A stretch of DNA of 35,526 nucleotides, taken from positions 1 through 35,526 of the forward strand of contig CAZSDW010000032.1 of the NCBI GenBank assembly GCA_964605705.1, in the 5' to 3' direction. This stretch comes from CAZSDW01 sp964605705 (GTDB taxonomy: Bacteria > Fidelibacterota > UBA2242). The position numbers were made by a program, and so were the translations under genes. A model generated the notes under the pieces. It was given only the letters and a program-made list of their open reading frames with translations, had not been told where the DNA came from and did no database searches. This document shows, in pieces, positions 34,647 through 35,526 of the stretch; position 1 is the first letter of the stretch, and every line of letters begins with the position of its first letter.

Positions 34647-35366
34647 ATGAAAGCCATGATTTTCGCTGCCGGTTTGGGAACACGGCTCAAACCTCTGACC
34701 GATGATCGTCCCAAAGCGTTGATAGAAATTGCCGGAAAGCCGCTGCTGGAATATGTGATAAGTCGCTTAATATCCTTTGGTTTTCGGGAAATTACCATCA
34801 ATGTTCATCATTTTGCCGACCAGATTCTCGATTTTCTTAAAAAGCGGCAATTCAAAGAGGTCCGTTTTTACATCTCCGATGAACATGATCAGCTACGCGA
34901 CACCGGTGGTGGATTGAAACGTGCGGCAAAATTCCTGTCCGGGGAAGAGCCTGTCCTTCTGCACAATGTGGATGTTTTATCGAAAATTAACATCCGATCC
35001 ATGTTAATTGAACACGCTACTGCCGGTATCCTGGCAACCCTGGCGGTCAGCCGGAGAGACAGCAACCGTAAATTATTATTCAACAGTGAAAATCAACTGG
35101 TCGGCTGGCGAAACGAAGTAACCGGCGAGGTCCGCGGAAAATTGAAAAAAGGTCAAAGTTACCGGGATTTCGCTTTCAGCGGCGTCCACATCATCGATCC
35201 AATTATTTATAAAATGATGCCCGCCAAGGATGTCTTTTCAATTATCGACCTTTATCTGGATTTGTGTAAGAAGTATCCGATCAAAGCCTTTGAGCACGAT
35301 CCGCAAAAATTCCTGGATATCGGCAAACCGGAACAGCTGGCAAAGGCGGAGAATTTTCTAAGATAG
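34647..35366 (+). CDS. MurU-like NDP-sugar nucleotidyltransferase
   Basis: This 239-residue nucleotidyltransferase of the GT-A-like fold carries the signature MIFAAGLGTRLKPLTDDRPKAL (split as FAAGLGTR at 6-13 and PKALI at 22-26), IAGKPLLEYV, the DTGGGL substrate loop and metal-binding Asp in LHNVDVLS. Short length and lack of a C-terminal hexapeptide domain resemble MurU and other sugar-1-phosphate uridylyl- or guanylyltransferases rather than GlmU. MurU converts MurNAc-1-phosphate and UTP to UDP-MurNAc. Its placement 24 bp after an AmgK-like kinase supports that role, though mannose- or glucose-1-phosphate cannot be excluded. It acts in the cytoplasm. Confidence 0.85.
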   Translation: MKAMIFAAGLGTRLKPLTDDRPKALIEIAGKPLLEYVISRLISFGFREITINVHHFADQILDFLKKRQFKEVRFYISDEHDQLRDTGGGLKRAAKFLSGEEPVLLHNVDVLSKINIRSMLIEHATAGILATLAVSRRDSNRKLLFNSENQLVGWRNEVTGEVRGKLKKGQSYRDFAFSGVHIIDPIIYKMMPAKDVFSIIDLYLDLCKKYPIKAFEHDPQKFLDIGKPEQLAKAENFLR

Positions 35367-35374
35367 TAAATAAG

Positions 35375-35390
35375 CCTTGCGAAGGTTTCC
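35375..35390. repeat. Partial copy of repeat module A
   Basis: CCTTGCGAAGGTTTCC, 9 bases after the MurU-like stop codon, repeats the core and right flank of module A copy 1 (17870-17911). Only one half-site is present, so the long inverted repeat is not formed here. It keeps the small CCTT/AAGG palindrome. Confidence 0.65.
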
Positions 35391-35437
35391 CGCTAAATCG
35401 AGACGCCGTATTCTTCATTTCGTACATTGGAATTTAG

Positions 35438-35480
35438 GATTTGGGATTTATTTGAGATTTGGGATTTGATATTTGGATTT
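35438..35480. repeat. Degenerate GATTTGGGATTT tandem repeat
   Basis: The 12-mer GATTTGGGATTT occurs at 35438-35449 and again at 35456-35467, an 18-bp period, and is followed by related TTTGGATTT units. Similar GCGATTTG units follow module B at 17993-18020, so this tract appears to be part of the same composite intergenic element. Confidence 0.6.
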
Positions 35481-35496
35481 TTACTCTCGTCACGTC

Positions 35497-35526
35497 GCTC
35501 TACGTCATAAGGCTACAACGCAGAGC
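35497..35526. repeat. Imperfect 9-bp inverted repeat at the window edge
   Basis: GCTCTACGT (35497-35505) faces ACGCAGAGC (35518-35526); eight of nine positions pair, and the ninth is a G-U pair if the minus strand is read as RNA. The window ends here, so the element may continue. Confidence 0.4.

Overview
The window looks like a chromosomal segment from a Gram-negative bacterium of the FCB superphylum (Bacteroidota and relatives such as the Marinimicrobia, KSB1 or Calditrichota-type lineages). The reasons are a TonB-dependent receptor with an N-terminal carboxypeptidase-regulatory-like domain paired with a DUF4249-like protein, a DUF4837-type lipoprotein, large outer-membrane barrels ending in Phe, and LytS/LytTR signalling. 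Several genes carry clear purine-rich Shine-Dalgarno sites, which is less typical of Bacteroidota proper, so I do not assign a phylum. I saw no rRNA, tRNA, CRISPR array or transposase.

Region by region. 1-3013: the start of a GLUG-type secreted protein (cut by the window edge), a DUF1330 protein, an ArsR-type regulator with a DUF2087 tail, and a divergent nitronate monooxygenase, with two near-identical operator-like boxes between regulator and enzyme. 3019-5465: a LytTR response regulator and LytS-type kinase, then a divergent orphan ExbB/TolQ-like membrane protein ending at a perfect 17-bp bidirectional terminator hairpin. 5491-7269: an isoprenylcysteine-methyltransferase-like membrane protein and a divergent alternative-oxidase-like diiron protein with a complete ligand set. 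7342-17788: a long minus-strand housekeeping and envelope run: NlpC/P60 hydrolase, S41 processing protease, tmk, queuosine-precursor transporter, accA, a GT2 / sugar-phosphate-transferase fusion, a dolichyl-phosphate-mannose-synthase-like GT2, rmlD/rfbD, purE and a DUF4837 lipoprotein.

17789-21769: a TonB receptor plus DUF4249-like pair, flanked on both sides by the same two hairpin modules in mirrored order. 21770-29702: a tightly coupled minus-strand set (NHL propeller, 1135-residue barrel-like protein, Omp85-type protein, RNase R), with two TAATG stop/start junctions. 29865-32936: threonine aldolase, then an AT-rich restriction-modification module: a YhdJ-like N6-adenine methyltransferase and a nuclease-like gene interrupted by an in-frame TAA. 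33189-35366 (plus strand): a sugar-kinase-like APH domain fused to a RapZ C-terminal domain, followed by a MurU-like nucleotidyltransferase, together resembling an amino-sugar or muramate recycling pair. The right end holds intergenic repeats.

Functionally the window is dominated by envelope biogenesis: outer-membrane barrels, glycan synthesis, cell-wall hydrolysis and recycling, and fatty-acid supply. The points that most merit follow-up are the APH-RapZ fusion, the broken restriction gene, the PGT fusion with a substituted catalytic dyad, the alternative-oxidase-like protein, and the covarying repeat hairpins that bracket the TonB receptor cassette.
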